The position numbers and the translations under genes were made by a program. A model generated the notes under the pieces. That model did no database searches. It was not told the origin of the DNA and was given only the letters and a program-made list of their open reading frames with translations. A stretch of 64,000 nt of DNA from Flavobacteriaceae bacterium R38 (GTDB lineage: Bacteria; Bacteroidota; Bacteroidia; Flavobacteriales; Flavobacteriaceae). Below, in pieces: positions 45,630 to 55,212 of the stretch. Each line of letters begins with the position of its first letter. Position 1 is the stretch's first letter. Location of the stretch: positions 868,001 through 932,000 of the forward strand of contig WXYP01000001.1 of NCBI GenBank assembly GCA_009901575.1, in the 5' to 3' direction.

Positions 45630-46825
45630 TATTCAACAATTAATTCTTTTCGTTTTTCAAAATCCATTATATAAGCCATATATACAAAAACGGTTATAAG
45701 GTATGGTTGATTTATAACGGATTGTAAACTAAGCATAAAGCCGCATAAAGTAATTAAAATTGCAAAAATGAAATACTTTTGCCTTATGTCCATTGCAGCA
45801 GCTCTTTTAAAATACCTGAGTAATAAGGAAAGGAATATTAATAAGCAAAAGATACCAGCGTCTAACCATACATTTAAGAACGTATTATGTGTACTATGTT
45901 TGATCCCAAACTCTAATCCGTTACCAAAAAATGGACGCGCATATAAATTATCTATAACATTTTCTATTAAAGTATCCCTCCCTGAACTATCTACATTTTC
46001 AAAATCTAATGATACTATATTCACAACGTTTTGAATTTTATTTTGCTGCCTGATATTTAAATTTAATCCACTTGTTAATGTGTCTAAATTTAAAAGTGCT
46101 AAATAGAAAATAGGGAAGACTATTATGAGAATTAATATCCCTTTTTTTGTAAAGAGTTTATAGTTTAATAATAAGATTACCACACAAAACAACCCTAAAC
46201 CAGTTGTAGAAAAAGTTAAAAAAAGTGCATAAGCAGAAATAGCCATTGCTGCTATCTTTAATATTTTATGGACTAATGTTTTAGCTATGTAAACCCTATT
46301 TATAAAAATTACACCTAAAATACATACCAGTGCTGAATTATTAGCGTCTCCATACACTCCTTGAGCTCTATCTAATTTGAATTCTAAATCAACATCATAA
46401 AAATCGTAATCTAGATTGTAGTAAGAGAGTATGACAAGAGCAACATTGGCAACAAAAAAGATACTACAAATGACAATTTCATACAGTCTTCTATTATCCG
46501 GAAATCTTAAAAAACTATAAAAACCAAAGAAAAAGATGATAGAAATTATTGTTTTTAAAACTTCTAATTCATTATCGTAGATAATACTGGCTACTATACT
46601 AATGGAATAATAAACTATATAGAAAACAATCCACATTTTGGCTGTAGATGAATATTCTTTTGGATTGCGTATTAATAATACTATACCAATAAATATCAAA
46701 ATAATATTAAAGTATGCAGATATCTTACTGATTGTCTCTGTAAGGTATAGAGAAAACCATCCTTGTAAATTTAAACCATTAAATACAAGTGGATAAAGAA
46801 AAAGAAATTTTTCTAGATTTTTCAT
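45629..46825 (-). CDS. wzy: O-antigen polymerase Wzy (O-antigen ligase family)
   Basis: 398 residues, 10-12 predicted transmembrane helices, low overall sequence conservation as is typical. The Wzy_C-type periplasmic loop shows FFGNGLEFGIKHSTHNTFL around residues 295-315, with the H-N-x-x-L motif shared by polymerases and ligases, followed by VWLDAGIFCLLIF. It would link flipped repeat units into polymer. Ligase function cannot be excluded from sequence, but its place between glycosyltransferases and the presence of Wzx favour polymerase. Confidence 0.8.
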   Translation of the reverse strand: MKNLEKFLFLYPLVFNGLNLQGWFSLYLTETISKISAYFNIILIFIGIVLLIRNPKEYSSTAKMWIVFYIVYYSISIVASIIYDNELEVLKTIISIIFFFGFYSFLRFPDNRRLYEIVICSIFFVANVALVILSYYNLDYDFYDVDLEFKLDRAQGVYGDANNSALVCILGVIFINRVYIAKTLVHKILKIAAMAISAYALFLTFSTTGLGLFCVVILLLNYKLFTKKGILILIIVFPIFYLALLNLDTLTSGLNLNIRQQNKIQNVVNIVSLDFENVDSSGRDTLIENVIDNLYARPFFGNGLEFGIKHSTHNTFLNVWLDAGIFCLLIFLSLLLRYFKRAAAMDIRQKYFIFAILITLCGFMLSLQSVINQPYLITVFVYMAYIMDFEKRKELIVE

Positions 46826-46832
46826 CGATCTT

Positions 46833-47903
46833 TCAAGTTAATATTTCTGATATTAATTTTTCCCATTTTTTGTAGATTGCCTCTTTTTTGTAGCTATCTA
46901 TAGAATTAACGGCAGTTTTTTGTAGTTTTTTTCTAAGGTCTTTATCTGTAATTAAGTTTGATATTCCTAATTGTAATTTTTTTTGGTTTTGATCCTCTAT
47001 TAATAATCCGTTCTCGTTATTTGTTATTATGTCAGAAGGACCGCTAACACAGTCATAAGAAATACATGCCATTCCTTGTGACATTGCCTCAAGAAGTGCC
47101 ATTGGAAGCCCTTCTGTTCGCGATGATAAAATAAAAATCTCAGAATTACTCATTATATCAGCTACATTACTTTTAAATCCGTCAAAAATGACATTGTCAG
47201 AAACCCCTTTTTCATCTACTAGTTTTTGTAGAAAAGATAATCCTTTGTCACCCCCTCCAATAAATTTTAGTTTCCAATCACTATTCGTATTTAAAACAGG
47301 AGCGATTACTTCTATTAGATTATCAAAACCTTTGATATGATACTTATCCAGATTACCTACAGCTAATATTACTTTTTCACGCTTTTTATTCTCTTTAACG
47401 ACCTCAAAAGTGCATGGGTTTGGCATTACCATCACGTCAGACTTAAACTTTTTATAATAATCAATATCAAAAGAAGTAAGAACGGTTATTTTGTGTGCCC
47501 ATCTATAAATATATTTTCTCGTAAAAGTTACTATTTTGGAATTTGTACTTGTACGTTGATGATTAGTGTGCTCACATGCAATGACTTTAATTTTTAATAA
47601 CCTTGCAGCTATTATACTGGTCAGGTTTGTTTGGGTTAAAAAAGAAATAGCTATATCGGGTTTATTTTTTTTAGTAAAATAATATTTGATTAAATTTATT
47701 AAATAACGTAGCGTTTGATTTTTTATAGTGTTACGATGTAACCTAACACGATTAATTTTAGGATTCAACTCATATTTTTCAATATCATTAAAGGTAACTA
47801 TAGTTACATCATGGCCATTGTCAGCAAATTCGTTGGCTAGAATGACCAAGACTCTTTCTGCACCACCATCTCTTAAACTACTTATAATAAAATCGATTTT
47901 CAT
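46833..47903 (-). CDS. Glycosyltransferase family 4
   Basis: 356 residues; SLRDGGAERVLVILANEFADNG at residues 9-30, VILAVGNLDKYHIKGFDNLI opening the donor half and LSSRTEGLPMALLEAMSQGMACIS with the E-x7-E pair. Typical of GT4 capsule transferases (WsaF/TuaC-type). Starts 8 bp after the GT2 gene downstream in the map and upstream of wzy. Confidence 0.88.
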   Translation of the reverse strand: MKIDFIISSLRDGGAERVLVILANEFADNGHDVTIVTFNDIEKYELNPKINRVRLHRNTIKNQTLRYLINLIKYYFTKKNKPDIAISFLTQTNLTSIIAARLLKIKVIACEHTNHQRTSTNSKIVTFTRKYIYRWAHKITVLTSFDIDYYKKFKSDVMVMPNPCTFEVVKENKKREKVILAVGNLDKYHIKGFDNLIEVIAPVLNTNSDWKLKFIGGGDKGLSFLQKLVDEKGVSDNVIFDGFKSNVADIMSNSEIFILSSRTEGLPMALLEAMSQGMACISYDCVSGPSDIITNNENGLLIEDQNQKKLQLGISNLITDKDLRKKLQKTAVNSIDSYKKEAIYKKWEKLISEILT

Positions 47904-47911
47904 TTTTTGTA

Positions 47912-48886
47912 TTATCTTATTGTATTGATTCGTCTTAACTTATTCAATCTAATAATTAAATTAAATAGGGATAATGGTAAGTAATGAGCTAGTTTTAAAT
48001 TAATTGAATTAGTATACTTTTTATCATAGTTAGCTGTAATATATTGCTTCATCTTTTTTCGCAGTTTCCATTCTTTATCTAGATGAGAATTATAATTTAA
48101 TAGCTTATAATGATATAATACTTCTTTTAGTAAGTTTTCACGGATAATTTGAGTCAAAGCCTTATCATTGTAAAAGTTTTCTACATTATCTTTTAAAAAT
48201 AAAGCAGCATCTAAAGAATCTAATTTTTTTAAAGTATAAGGCATTTTAGTAATGCCTTCTAAGTTGACAAAGTAGGTATAAAAAGGAAATAAGATCCTGA
48301 TGTTTTTTTCAACTTGTTTATACACATCGGTAATGAAATAAACGTCTTCTGAATTTTTTCCCTCCGGAAAAGCCAACCTCGACAATAATTCTTTGGCATA
48401 TAATCTAACACAAACTGAAAACCTTTGATTTTTAATCAGTCTTTTCAAGACTTCTAACCTATTTTCTGTGACAATTTCTAAATTGTCTTCAGAAGTATAG
48501 CCTGGAGGAGCAAATAATGAACTTATAAGATCACACTCTACTATTTTAGAATTATTTTTCAATAACGTATTTAACATTACTTTTATCATCATAGGATGGA
48601 TCCAATCATCACTATCAACAAAACTGACATAATCTCCTGTAATAACTTTTAATCCTGAGTTTCGAGCGGCACTTAACCCTCCGTTCTCTCTGTGAACAAC
48701 TTTAATCCTAGCGTCTTTCTTTGCATAATCATCGCAAATTTCCCCACTTTTATCAGGAGATCCATCATTAACTAAAATGACTTCCAGGTTTTTATGAGTT
48801 TGATTTAGAATACTATCTACACATCTGTGGAGGTATTTTTCTACATTATATACTGGTACAATTATACTTATTTTAACAAATTGCAT
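47912..48886 (-). CDS. Glycosyltransferase family 2, copy A
   Basis: 324 residues, GT-A fold: SIIVPVYNVEKYLHRCVDSI at the N-terminus, EVILVNDGSPDKSGEICD, GGLSAARNSGL and the metal-binding D-x-D in SFVDSDDWIHP near residue 92. The C-terminal half is unannotated. It shares its N-terminal 100 residues closely with the adjacent GT2 at 48909, so both descend from a tandem duplication. Inverting transfer with unknown donor. Confidence 0.9.
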   Translation of the reverse strand: MQFVKISIIVPVYNVEKYLHRCVDSILNQTHKNLEVILVNDGSPDKSGEICDDYAKKDARIKVVHRENGGLSAARNSGLKVITGDYVSFVDSDDWIHPMMIKVMLNTLLKNNSKIVECDLISSLFAPPGYTSEDNLEIVTENRLEVLKRLIKNQRFSVCVRLYAKELLSRLAFPEGKNSEDVYFITDVYKQVEKNIRILFPFYTYFVNLEGITKMPYTLKKLDSLDAALFLKDNVENFYNDKALTQIIRENLLKEVLYHYKLLNYNSHLDKEWKLRKKMKQYITANYDKKYTNSINLKLAHYLPLSLFNLIIRLNKLRRINTIR

Positions 48887-48908
48887 AGAATCTTTTCTTT
48901 TTTAATTG

Positions 48909-49892
48909 CTAATCAATTAAATTATTTAAAACTCTTTTTTGTTTATATCTAATTCGTTTTTTATTTAATTCATGCAAGATCTTATAAATTTTCACATTGG
49001 TTAAGACTGCTATAGTTGCATATAAGTTTTTGTCTTTTAATCTAAATTCTTCTTTTATAAGTTTTTTGATTTTTTTTCTGATAGAAAAATCAATATCAAG
49101 TTCTGGGAAATCGTTTAACGATTGGTAATGAATTAAAAGAAAACGTAAAATATTTATACGAATCTCGTCGTGAATTATTTTTTTTGAGGTGATAGAAAGA
49201 ATATTAGATTTTACTTTTAGCATAACATCGATAGCATCAATTTTGTTTTGGTTATAATTTGACCTGGTTATGCTTTCATTTTCTTCATTATAATTATAGA
49301 GATAAGAGTTAATAAATCCAATTTTCTTTATTTTTTTATAGATTTCAGAATTAAAAAGAGCATCTTGGTGAATTTTACCATGTATGAATCTTGTATTTCC
49401 AATCAAATTGGTATCATATAGCTTATTACACACATTATAAAAACCAGGAACATTTATTCTTTCCAATGCTTTATTTACATCTTCAATACGAATCTCATCA
49501 TTAAAACTCTTTTCTTGAGCATTCCTTTTCCTCCTCATATGACATTCAACTAATTCTAGATGATTATTCATCATATGATTAATCATGACTTCATACATAT
49601 TTAATTCAATCCAATCGTCGCTGTCTATGAAACTTATATAATCTCCATTAGCTATTTCTAAACCATTATTTCTTGCACTACTGGAGCCTTCATTTTCTTT
49701 ATGAATTACAATAATTCTTTTATCTTGATTACTTAATTCATCACAGATAGCACCAGAATTATCGGGAGAACCATCATTTACTAATATAATTTCTAAATTG
49801 CGATACGTCTGGTTTATAATGCTATTAACACAACGATGAATATATTGTTCTACTTTATAAACTGGTATTATAACACTTATTTTTGGCTTCAT
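48909..49892 (-). CDS. Glycosyltransferase family 2, copy B
   Basis: 327 residues; SVIIPVYKVEQYIHRCVNSI, EIILVNDGSPDNSGAICDE, EGSSSARNNGLE and SFIDSDDWIELN mirror copy A next door. Its ATG overlaps the wzx stop by 4 bp (ATGA), a sign of translational coupling. Divergent C-terminal halves suggest a different acceptor from copy A. Confidence 0.9.
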   Translation of the reverse strand: MKPKISVIIPVYKVEQYIHRCVNSIINQTYRNLEIILVNDGSPDNSGAICDELSNQDKRIIVIHKENEGSSSARNNGLEIANGDYISFIDSDDWIELNMYEVMINHMMNNHLELVECHMRRKRNAQEKSFNDEIRIEDVNKALERINVPGFYNVCNKLYDTNLIGNTRFIHGKIHQDALFNSEIYKKIKKIGFINSYLYNYNEENESITRSNYNQNKIDAIDVMLKVKSNILSITSKKIIHDEIRINILRFLLIHYQSLNDFPELDIDFSIRKKIKKLIKEEFRLKDKNLYATIAVLTNVKIYKILHELNKKRIRYKQKRVLNNLID

Positions 49893-51430
49893 TTGTTTAT
49901 TTTTAATATTATTCCTTTAAATCTCAAAACAATATTTTTAAACCCTTGATCTAAAAAGTACATTAATGGAAAATAAATAGTAATAATTAAAAAATTTATT
50001 TTAAAAGCATAAAGTATCCATTCCTTATAAGTTTTAGATTTTTGCATTATTAGTTTTTCATCAATTAAATAGATGATTAATAATGATATTGAAAAAATCA
50101 TTAATAACTTTAAAAATGTTACCCAATAATTTTTTAAAACAGATTTTTTAAAACCTAAACTATATAAATAATAAGGTTTCCATAATATAACAATGCTAAA
50201 CATACTAACAACAGTTCCCAGCATAATACCAGAAATCCCCCAGTAATACCCAAAAATTAAGGAAACAATCAAATTAATTGTCAATTGAGTCAGAGGAGCC
50301 CAAGTATCACTAAATAAACCATAAGCAGCAATAAAATTATCTATTGGAGCTCTTATATTTACCATAAAAAAGTTAATTAGCATAAGCAAGATTATTGAGT
50401 TATCTAATATATATTTATCTCCTAGCCAGATGGCAATAAAATAATCGACCAAAAAAAATAAATTAATAAATAATGACCCTGCTATGAAAAAACGAATCCC
50501 CATCATTTCCCAAAATACTTTTTGAATTTGTGAAATGTTATTTTCTGCTACAAGATTACCTATACTTGCTGCTGTACCCGAAAAAAGACGATTAACTAGA
50601 TTCCCGATTTGTGTGAAAATCAAATTGTAATTTCCAAAAAATGCAACACTTTGTATATTGACTAATGCAAAAATTAGTAATTGATCAGTGCCAAAAGTGA
50701 CAAAAGTTGATATCTTATGAATAAATAGCTGCTTTATTTTTGTTATTACTTTTGGATATCTTTTTAAAATAGATTTATCATTTTTTTGATTTAAAATCAA
50801 CCAAGGATATACTTTCTTTATTTTATATCTGATAATAATGCTATATATGATCGAAAAAATTAATTCTAATGAAATCCATAAGTATAGATTTTTAAAATAT
50901 ATAGCTAATAATGCTTGAAGAAGCTGCCTAATTAAATTAGCACTCTGTAAATATCCAGCAAGTATATACTCTTTTTGATCGGCATTTAATAAACTTTGAT
51001 GATAGTTTAAGAAATACCCGATTAACGATGATGCTAAAAAAGCAAAAAAGCAATAATAAATAAGTAATAATGAAAATGATGTTCCAGAAAAAATTATTCC
51101 AAATAAAAAAGAAATGAGTACTCCTGCAGATAAAATGAAAAGACCAACTTTTCTATATAAAAACCCGAACAGGGATATAATTCTGTTAATCTCTTCTCTA
51201 TCTTTTTCATATAGAGGTTTATATAAGGTAAAACCAATAGCTGTACCAATACCTAGCTCAGCTAAATTTAGGAAACCTAATATTCCTTGTATAGTACCGG
51301 TTAATCCTATAAATTCATCACCCAGATATTCTAAAAAAATTCTTCTTGTAAAGAAAGCAACAAAAGTCGAGGCAATATAAAATATAAGATTAATCCTGGC
51401 ATTTAAAATTGTATTTTTTACCCTAGACAT
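49889..51430 (-). CDS. wzx: Polysaccharide flippase Wzx (MATE/MVF family)
   Basis: 513 residues, 12-14 transmembrane helices. The N-terminal ARINLIFYIASTFVAFFTRRIFLEYLG-like start, LNLAELGIGTAIGFTLYKPL and the central FGTDQLLIFALVNIQSVAFFGNYNLI region match the oligosaccharide flippase family. It should translocate the undecaprenyl-linked repeat unit to the periplasm. It lies between the sugar-nucleotide genes and the glycosyltransferases; stop codon overlaps the start of a GT2 gene. Confidence 0.87.
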   Translation of the reverse strand: MSRVKNTILNARINLIFYIASTFVAFFTRRIFLEYLGDEFIGLTGTIQGILGFLNLAELGIGTAIGFTLYKPLYEKDREEINRIISLFGFLYRKVGLFILSAGVLISFLFGIIFSGTSFSLLLIYYCFFAFLASSLIGYFLNYHQSLLNADQKEYILAGYLQSANLIRQLLQALLAIYFKNLYLWISLELIFSIIYSIIIRYKIKKVYPWLILNQKNDKSILKRYPKVITKIKQLFIHKISTFVTFGTDQLLIFALVNIQSVAFFGNYNLIFTQIGNLVNRLFSGTAASIGNLVAENNISQIQKVFWEMMGIRFFIAGSLFINLFFLVDYFIAIWLGDKYILDNSIILLMLINFFMVNIRAPIDNFIAAYGLFSDTWAPLTQLTINLIVSLIFGYYWGISGIMLGTVVSMFSIVILWKPYYLYSLGFKKSVLKNYWVTFLKLLMIFSISLLIIYLIDEKLIMQKSKTYKEWILYAFKINFLIITIYFPLMYFLDQGFKNIVLRFKGIILKINK

Positions 51431-51459
51431 CTTAAATATGAGTTCATGTATTTGTATTA

Positions 51460-52749
51460 CTATAACCCACCTTGAACTTGAATAACTTTTTCCCCTAAAA
51501 TACCTTTCACATCATATATTAAACCGCCAGGATTTAACAAATCATCAAAATTTGCATTAAGAAACTCATTATGTGCTACTCCTAATACTATAGTATCAAA
51601 TCGTTCTTCCGGTTGTTTGGATGTGGTAACTAAACCATATTCATGTTTTACTTCACTCGGATCTGCCCAAGGGTCATAAATTGAAATATCTAAGCCGAAT
51701 TCTTTCAGATGTTTAACTACATCTATTATTTTGGTATTTCTTACATCCGGGCAATTTTCTTTAAAAGTGATACCTAGCATAAGGACTTTTGCCCCATTTA
51801 CTTTGATATTATTTTTTAGCATCATTTTTATAACTTCACTTGCCACATATTGCCCCATACCATCATTAACACGCCTTCCTGCTAAGATAATTTCAGGATG
51901 ATATCCGATTTCTTGTGCTTTTTGAGCTAGGTAATAAGGATCTACACCAATACAGTGACCGCCTACCAATCCGGGTTTAAATGGTAAAAAATTCCATTTT
52001 GTACCGGCAGCTTCTAATACGGCATGTGTATCTATATCCATTAAATTAAAAATCTTAGCCAGCTCATTGACAAAAGCAATATTGATATCACGTTGAGAAT
52101 TTTCAATTACTTTCGCAGCTTCTGCAACTTTTATTGTAGGAGCTAAATGCGTTCCTGCAGTAATAACAGAAGCATACAGGTCGTTTACTTTTTTTCCAAT
52201 TTCGGGAGTAGACCCGGAAGTAACTTTTAGAATTTTTTCAACAGTATGCTCTTTATCACCCGGATTAATTCGTTCAGGAGAATAACCAACAAAGAAATCT
52301 TCATTAAAAGTAAGTCCGCTTACTTTTTCTAAAACCGGAATACATTCTTCTTCTGTTGCTCCGGGATATACCGTAGACTCATAAATAACAATATCTCCTT
52401 TTTTAAGAACATTTCCTACTGTTTCACTTGATTTGTAAAGTGGAGTAAGATTAGGTCTGTTATTTTTATCTACCGGTGTTGGTACAGTGATAACATAAAC
52501 GTTACAATCTTTGATATGATCTGTCTCATCTGTACAAAATAATCCTGATGAATTATCCGGAGTCTGTTTTAAGACTTCTTTTAAAAGGTCGTCAGAAACC
52601 TCCAAAGTTGTGTCTTTTCCAGATTGAAGTTCTTTTATTCTATTATTATTAATATCAAATCCAATTACTGAATATTTGGTAGCAAATAACCTTGCCAAAG
52701 GCAATCCAACATATCCAAGTCCGATTACTGCAATTTTAGTATTACTCAT
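51460..52749 (-). CDS. UDP-N-acetylhexosamine 6-dehydrogenase (WbpO/TviB-like)
   Basis: 429 residues of the UDP-sugar dehydrogenase family: GLGYVGLPLA in the NAD fold, YESTVYPGATEEECIPVL, SPERINPGD and the catalytic Cys266 in GLVGGHCIGVDPYYL. The SPERINPGDK and KWNFLPFKPGLVGGHC blocks follow the TviB/WbpO branch, which oxidises UDP-GlcNAc or UDP-GalNAc to the uronic acid. With the adjacent TviC/WbpP-like epimerase it should make UDP-GalNAcA. Shares one base with the ugd stop (TAATG). Confidence 0.88.
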   Translation of the reverse strand: MSNTKIAVIGLGYVGLPLARLFATKYSVIGFDINNNRIKELQSGKDTTLEVSDDLLKEVLKQTPDNSSGLFCTDETDHIKDCNVYVITVPTPVDKNNRPNLTPLYKSSETVGNVLKKGDIVIYESTVYPGATEEECIPVLEKVSGLTFNEDFFVGYSPERINPGDKEHTVEKILKVTSGSTPEIGKKVNDLYASVITAGTHLAPTIKVAEAAKVIENSQRDINIAFVNELAKIFNLMDIDTHAVLEAAGTKWNFLPFKPGLVGGHCIGVDPYYLAQKAQEIGYHPEIILAGRRVNDGMGQYVASEVIKMMLKNNIKVNGAKVLMLGITFKENCPDVRNTKIIDVVKHLKEFGLDISIYDPWADPSEVKHEYGLVTTSKQPEERFDTIVLGVAHNEFLNANFDDLLNPGGLIYDVKGILGEKVIQVQGGL

Positions 52750-54074
52750 TAGTTCTTTCCTATTTGATGATATTCAAATCCTTTATTTTCAAGTTTTAAT
52801 GTGGCATATTGATTTCTCCCGTCAAATATTATAGCACTTTTTAATTGTTTCTTTAATTCATCAAAATCGGGAGAACGAAACTCTTTCCACTCTGTAAGAA
52901 GTATCATTGCATCTGCATCTTTTAGAGTATCATATTTAGAGTCAAAATAAGTAACATTGTCAATTTCTTTTAAATAAAAATGCTGAGCTTCATCTGTTGC
53001 TTTAGGGTCATATGCTTTTATTTTAGCTCCTCTTTTTACTAATTCTTTGATAGTGTATATTGAAGGAGCTTCTCTCATATCATCTGTTTCGGGTTTAAAA
53101 GCTAAGCCCCAAATAGCAAAAGTTTTCCCTGAAAGATCTTCTCCAAATCGATTAACAACTTTTTTTGCGATAACAAGTTTTTGTTTATCATTTACAACTT
53201 CAACCGAAGAGATAATTTGAGGAACATATCCATTTTCTTCTGCTGTACGTTTCAATGCTTTTACATCTTTTGGAAAACAAGATCCGCCATATCCACATCC
53301 CGGATATATAAAGCTATAACCTATTCTTGAGTCTGATCCTATCCCTATGCGTACCTGATTTACATCTGCTCCTACTAATTCACATATATTTGCTACTTCG
53401 TTCATAAATGAAATCTTAGTAGCCAGCATAGTATTCGCTACATATTTAGTCATTTCAGCAGATCTTATATCCATAGAAATGAAACGACTTGTATTAAGTA
53501 AAAATGGAGAGTATAAAGCTTCCATTTGCTCTATAGCATATTCACTTTCGGCTCCAATAACTATACGATCAGGTTTCATAAAATCCCCTAAAGCGGCTCC
53601 TTCTTTTAAAAATTCCGGATTGGATACTACGTGAAATTCTATATCAGCATTCCGCTTTTCTAATTCTTCCTGGATAACGGCTTTTACCTTATCTCCAGTC
53701 CCGACAGGTACTGTAGATTTATCAACAACAATAATTGGACGCTCCATTTCCTGACCAATCTGCTTGGCTACAGAAAGGACGTATTGAAGATCTGCAGAAC
53801 CATCGTCTCCCATAGGAGTACCGACAGCAATAAATACAATATCTGCTTTTTCAAGTCCGTCTTTTAAGCGGGTACTAAAATGTAAATTTCCAAGTTTTAC
53901 ATTTTTTTTCACCATAGTATCTAAACCAGGCTCATAGATTGGAATTATATTATTTTTTAATCCTTCAATTTTTTTCTCGTCAATATCTATACAAGTAACT
54001 CTGTTTCCCATTTCAGAGAAACAAGTACCACTAACTAAACCAACATAACCTGTTCCTATAACAGTTAAATTCAT
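52749..54074 (-). CDS. ugd: UDP-glucose 6-dehydrogenase
   Basis: 441 residues. NAD-binding GTGYVGLVSGTCFSEMGN, DKSTVPVGTGDKV, NPEFLKEGAA, and the catalytic Cys266 in YPGCGYGGSCFPKD, all typical of Ugd, which oxidises UDP-glucose to UDP-glucuronate. The end region GLAFKPETDDMREAPS is the hexamer-interface domain. With the CapI-like 4-epimerase encoded at 55213 it predicts UDP-galacturonate. Confidence 0.95.
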   Translation of the reverse strand: MNLTVIGTGYVGLVSGTCFSEMGNRVTCIDIDEKKIEGLKNNIIPIYEPGLDTMVKKNVKLGNLHFSTRLKDGLEKADIVFIAVGTPMGDDGSADLQYVLSVAKQIGQEMERPIIVVDKSTVPVGTGDKVKAVIQEELEKRNADIEFHVVSNPEFLKEGAALGDFMKPDRIVIGAESEYAIEQMEALYSPFLLNTSRFISMDIRSAEMTKYVANTMLATKISFMNEVANICELVGADVNQVRIGIGSDSRIGYSFIYPGCGYGGSCFPKDVKALKRTAEENGYVPQIISSVEVVNDKQKLVIAKKVVNRFGEDLSGKTFAIWGLAFKPETDDMREAPSIYTIKELVKRGAKIKAYDPKATDEAQHFYLKEIDNVTYFDSKYDTLKDADAMILLTEWKEFRSPDFDELKKQLKSAIIFDGRNQYATLKLENKGFEYHQIGKN

Positions 54075-54080
54075 TCTATT

Positions 54081-55079
54081 TTATTTTAAATTTGACCAAT
54101 ACCATTTTACAGCTTCCTTTAACCCTGTTTTTATGTCAAATTCAGGGCTATAATCCAAAAGATTAATTGCTTTGTCTATAGATGCAAGAGAATGGGGGAC
54201 ATCTCCTTTACGTTCAGGACCATATTTAATACTAATATTACTTATGGCATCATCATATTCAGAAAGATATTCTTTTAAAAGCGAAGTTAATTCGTTCAGA
54301 TTTGTTCGTTCTCCGTATGCTACGTTATAAACATTATTCAAAGCCTGAGGATTGTCTGTTACCAAACTCCTGAGGTTCATTTGAACTACATTATCTATAT
54401 ATGTGAAATCTCTGGAGAATGTTCCATCTCCATTGATTTGTGGAGATTCATGATTAATAAATTGCAATACAAACTTCGGAATTACAGCAGCATAAGCTCC
54501 ATTTGGATCTTGTCTTCTGCCAAATACATTAAAATATCGAAGTCCTATTGTATTTAATCCATATGTTCTGTTAAATACATCAGCATAGATTTCATTTACA
54601 TACTTTGTAACAGCGTATGGAGAAAGTGGTTTTCCTATTTTTTCTTCTGTTTTAGGTAACGATTCAGAATCTCCATAAGTAGAAGAACTTGCAGCATATA
54701 CAAAACGCTTTACATTAGCATCTCTTGCAGCGATAAGCATATTCAAAAAACCAGAAACATTTACTTCGTTACTTGTAATAGGATCATTTATAGATCTTGG
54801 AACAGAGCCTAAAGCAGCTTGGTGTAATATATAATCAACTCCTTTGCATGCTTTGTGACAATCTTCTAAATTTCGGATATCTCCTTCAATGAATTCGAAT
54901 TTAGGGTGGTTTAGAAAATTTGAAATGTTTTCTTTTTTCCCTGTAGCAAAATTATCTAAACATACTACATCAATATTTTTGGCTAAAAGTGTTTCACATA
55001 GATTTGATCCAATAAATCCGGCTCCACCAGTTACTAAAATTTTAGAATTCAGTAACATTTCCAATTGTTTTTCGTTCAT
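54081..55079 (-). CDS. UDP-GlcNAc/UDP-GlcNAcA 4-epimerase (WbpP/TviC-like SDR)
   Basis: 332 residues, extended SDR: G18-G19-A-G21-F-I-G24 nucleotide loop, LHQAALGSVPRSINDP near residue 85 and the catalytic Y155-x3-K159 (SPYAVTKYVNE). The QAALGSVPRS and LRYFNVFGRRQDPNGAYAAVIP blocks are those of WbpP/TviC. It either epimerises UDP-GlcNAc before oxidation or UDP-GlcNAcA after it; both give the galacto-configured N-acetyl uronate. 6 bp upstream of ugd. Confidence 0.88.
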   Translation of the reverse strand: MNEKQLEMLLNSKILVTGGAGFIGSNLCETLLAKNIDVVCLDNFATGKKENISNFLNHPKFEFIEGDIRNLEDCHKACKGVDYILHQAALGSVPRSINDPITSNEVNVSGFLNMLIAARDANVKRFVYAASSSTYGDSESLPKTEEKIGKPLSPYAVTKYVNEIYADVFNRTYGLNTIGLRYFNVFGRRQDPNGAYAAVIPKFVLQFINHESPQINGDGTFSRDFTYIDNVVQMNLRSLVTDNPQALNNVYNVAYGERTNLNELTSLLKEYLSEYDDAISNISIKYGPERKGDVPHSLASIDKAINLLDYSPEFDIKTGLKEAVKWYWSNLK

Positions 55080-55116
55080 TGACTTAGGTGTTTTTATTTT
55101 ATTTTTTTAAGTTGTG

Positions 55117-55144
55117 CAAAGATTAAAAAAAATAACACAACCAA
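55117..55144 (-). promoter_or_regulatory. Putative internal promoter of the sugar-nucleotide/glycan operon
   Basis: On the minus strand TTG (55142-55144), 17 bases, then AATCTTTG (55117-55124): the Bacteroidota -33/-7 arrangement with one mismatch in the -7 element. It lies in the 133-bp gap ahead of the WbpP/TviC-like gene and could drive the roughly 19 kb downstream separately from the CapI-like gene. Confidence 0.45.
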
Positions 55145-55212
55145 TTATTAATTACATTAAACTGACTCCTTTTCACGATGAAATTCATTTTTGATATAAA
55201 AATGTCTCTTTT

